Below are positions 29,937-31,127 of a stretch of 31,127 nucleotides of DNA, piece by piece. The stretch comes from Streptococcaceae bacterium. Its GTDB lineage: Bacteria; Bacillota; Bacilli; Lactobacillales; Streptococcaceae. A program made the translations under genes and the position numbers. Each line of letters begins with the position of its first letter. Position 1 is the first letter of the stretch. The DNA is taken from positions 1 through 31,127 of the forward strand of contig JAISYB010000136.1 of the NCBI GenBank assembly GCA_031270215.1, given 5' to 3'. The notes below the pieces were generated by a model. It did not search any database, had not been told where the DNA came from, and saw only the letters and a list, made by a program, of their open reading frames with translations.

Positions 29937-31127
29937 ATGAAAACATCTATTATCGGTTATCCTCGCATTGGTCGTCTTCGTGAATTAAAGTTTGCAACTG
30001 AGCGATTTTTCAGAAAGGAAATTACCGAAAATGAACTGAAAGCTGTCGCAAAAGAATTGAGAAAAGTCCATTGGACAAAGATCAAGCAAGCTGGAATCAG
30101 TTTTATTCCGAGCAATGACTTCTCGTTTTATGACACAACTTTAGATACAGCAATTGCTTTAAATATTATTCCAAAGGCATTTTCTGAATTGCCAGTTTCT
30201 GATTTAGAACGCTACTTTGCGCTGGCGCGTGGCTACCAAGGAGTCGCTGGTGATGTGAAAGCTTTAGGAATGAAAAAGTGGTTTAATACCAATTATCATT
30301 ACATGGTGCCTGAATTTGAGGACTCTACGCAAATTAAGGCAAATCCTTCTAAGCTCCTTAACGAGTACCACGAAGCAAAAGCGCTTGGCATTACGACCAA
30401 ACCCACTATCCTAGGACCATTTACACTCCTTAAATTATTGAAATTTACTGGGCAAAAGCAAGTCAAAGATATTCAGCATGAGCTTGCTCAAGCTTATGCT
30501 GAAATCTTAAGCGCTATTGAAAATGAAGAAATTGCTTGGTTGCAGCTTGACGAGCCTGCATTAGTTTTTGACCTTACAGATGATGATATTCAGCTGTTTA
30601 ACGATCTGTACCAGATTATTTTCCAAGCGAAAAAGCAGACAAAGCTTTTGCTACAGACCTATTTTGGAGATATCAGAGATATTTACCAAAGCGTTATTGC
30701 TCTTGATTTTGACGCAATCGGCTTGGATTTTGTCGAGGGTCGCAGAACGCTTGATTTAGTTAAAAACTATGGATTCCCTTCGGATAAATTACTTTTTGCC
30801 GGTGTCGTCAATGGCAAAAACATTTGGGCAAATGATTATCACAAAACGCTCAAGATCCTCAATGGCTTGCCGAATAAGGAAAATATCGTTATCTCATCAA
30901 GCTGCTCGCTTTTACATGTGCCGTATTCCGTTAAGCAAGAAGAGGCATTAGACGAAAAAATTACGCAGCATTTTGCCTTTGCTGAGGAGAAATTAGCCGA
31001 GATAAAAGAGTTTTCCGCAATCTTCTTTGACGATGAAGTTGCGTTATTATCACGCAATCAAGCCTTATTTGCTAACGCACGCTTTAAGGAAAACAAGGCG
31101 GTTAACGACAAAGTTGCAAGCTTAAAC
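29937..31127 (+). CDS. metE: Cobalamin-independent methionine synthase MetE, 5' part
   Basis: Encodes the first 397 residues of 5-methyltetrahydropteroyltriglutamate-homocysteine methyltransferase; the frame runs off the window. The N-terminal domain (MKTSIIGYPRIGRLRELKFA, FYDTTLDTA, FALARGYQGV, MKKWFNTNYHYMVPEF) and the start of the second barrel (WLQLDEPALV, LDFVEGR) are clear. The enzyme moves the methyl group of methyl-folate to homocysteine to make methionine. A good AAAAGGAAGG site precedes ATG 29937. The catalytic zinc-binding His/Cys residues lie outside the window. Confidence 0.95.
   Translation, partial: MKTSIIGYPRIGRLRELKFATERFFRKEITENELKAVAKELRKVHWTKIKQAGISFIPSNDFSFYDTTLDTAIALNIIPKAFSELPVSDLERYFALARGYQGVAGDVKALGMKKWFNTNYHYMVPEFEDSTQIKANPSKLLNEYHEAKALGITTKPTILGPFTLLKLLKFTGQKQVKDIQHELAQAYAEILSAIENEEIAWLQLDEPALVFDLTDDDIQLFNDLYQIIFQAKKQTKLLLQTYFGDIRDIYQSVIALDFDAIGLDFVEGRRTLDLVKNYGFPSDKLLFAGVVNGKNIWANDYHKTLKILNGLPNKENIVISSSCSLLHVPYSVKQEEALDEKITQHFAFAEEKLAEIKEFSAIFFDDEVALLSRNQALFANARFKENKAVNDKVASLN

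Overview
The window looks like chromosomal DNA of a low-GC Gram-positive bacterium of the Lactobacillales. The evidence is the strong AAGGAGG-type ribosome sites, a GH65 maltose phosphorylase, a DUF1033 protein, an ATP-dependent PEP carboxykinase, several TTG/GTG starts, and a class II bacteriocin locus run by an AgrC/AgrA-type two-component system. The species cannot be fixed from sequence alone.

Layout. (1) 1-2.8 kb: 5' part of a maltose phosphorylase gene (minus strand) with a LacI/MalR-type operator, then an SPFH/stomatin-like membrane protein gene (plus). (2) 2.9-9.3 kb, minus strand: response regulator, histidine kinase, a decayed spacer, a 37-codon double-glycine pheromone-like peptide gene, a transport accessory protein and a C39-peptidase ABC exporter. 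(3) 9.7-11.4 kb, plus strand: five small double-glycine peptide genes with GxxxG motifs, two immunity-like membrane proteins and one leaderless hydrophobic 50-mer. A 13-bp palindrome lies exactly 31 nt before the first gene of each of two peptide modules. Kinase, regulator, pheromone, exporter and peptides together form a self-inducing multi-bacteriocin system.

(4) 11.5-19.5 kb, minus strand, very AT-rich: a partly ruined and partly intact peptide-modification island. The intact core is a 26-aa peptide ending in Cys-Cys, followed by a SPASM radical SAM enzyme, an MFS transporter and a second radical SAM enzyme, preceded by a 57-aa ORF and a probable ribbon-helix-helix regulator. Three copies of the motif GAATAyTyGTCTACC lie around that regulator. 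Downstream are a small membrane protein, an in-frame chimera of a radical SAM N-terminus with an ABC exporter C-terminus (interrupted by a stop codon), an intact ABC ATPase/permease pair, and a frameshifted permease pseudogene. I consider the 26-aa peptide / two-radical-SAM / MFS operon the best candidate for an undescribed RiPP system.

(5) 19.6-31.1 kb, conserved housekeeping DNA: rpsI and rplM (minus) with a probable L13 leader, pckA, a tight cluster of DnaA-box-like sequences, a small unknown gene, an orphan histidine kinase, cinA-recA, a promoter-plus-terminator unit ahead of mnmG, a DUF1033 gene (minus) and the 5' part of metE behind a MET-box-like site. I saw no tRNA or rRNA gene, no CRISPR array and no intact transposase.
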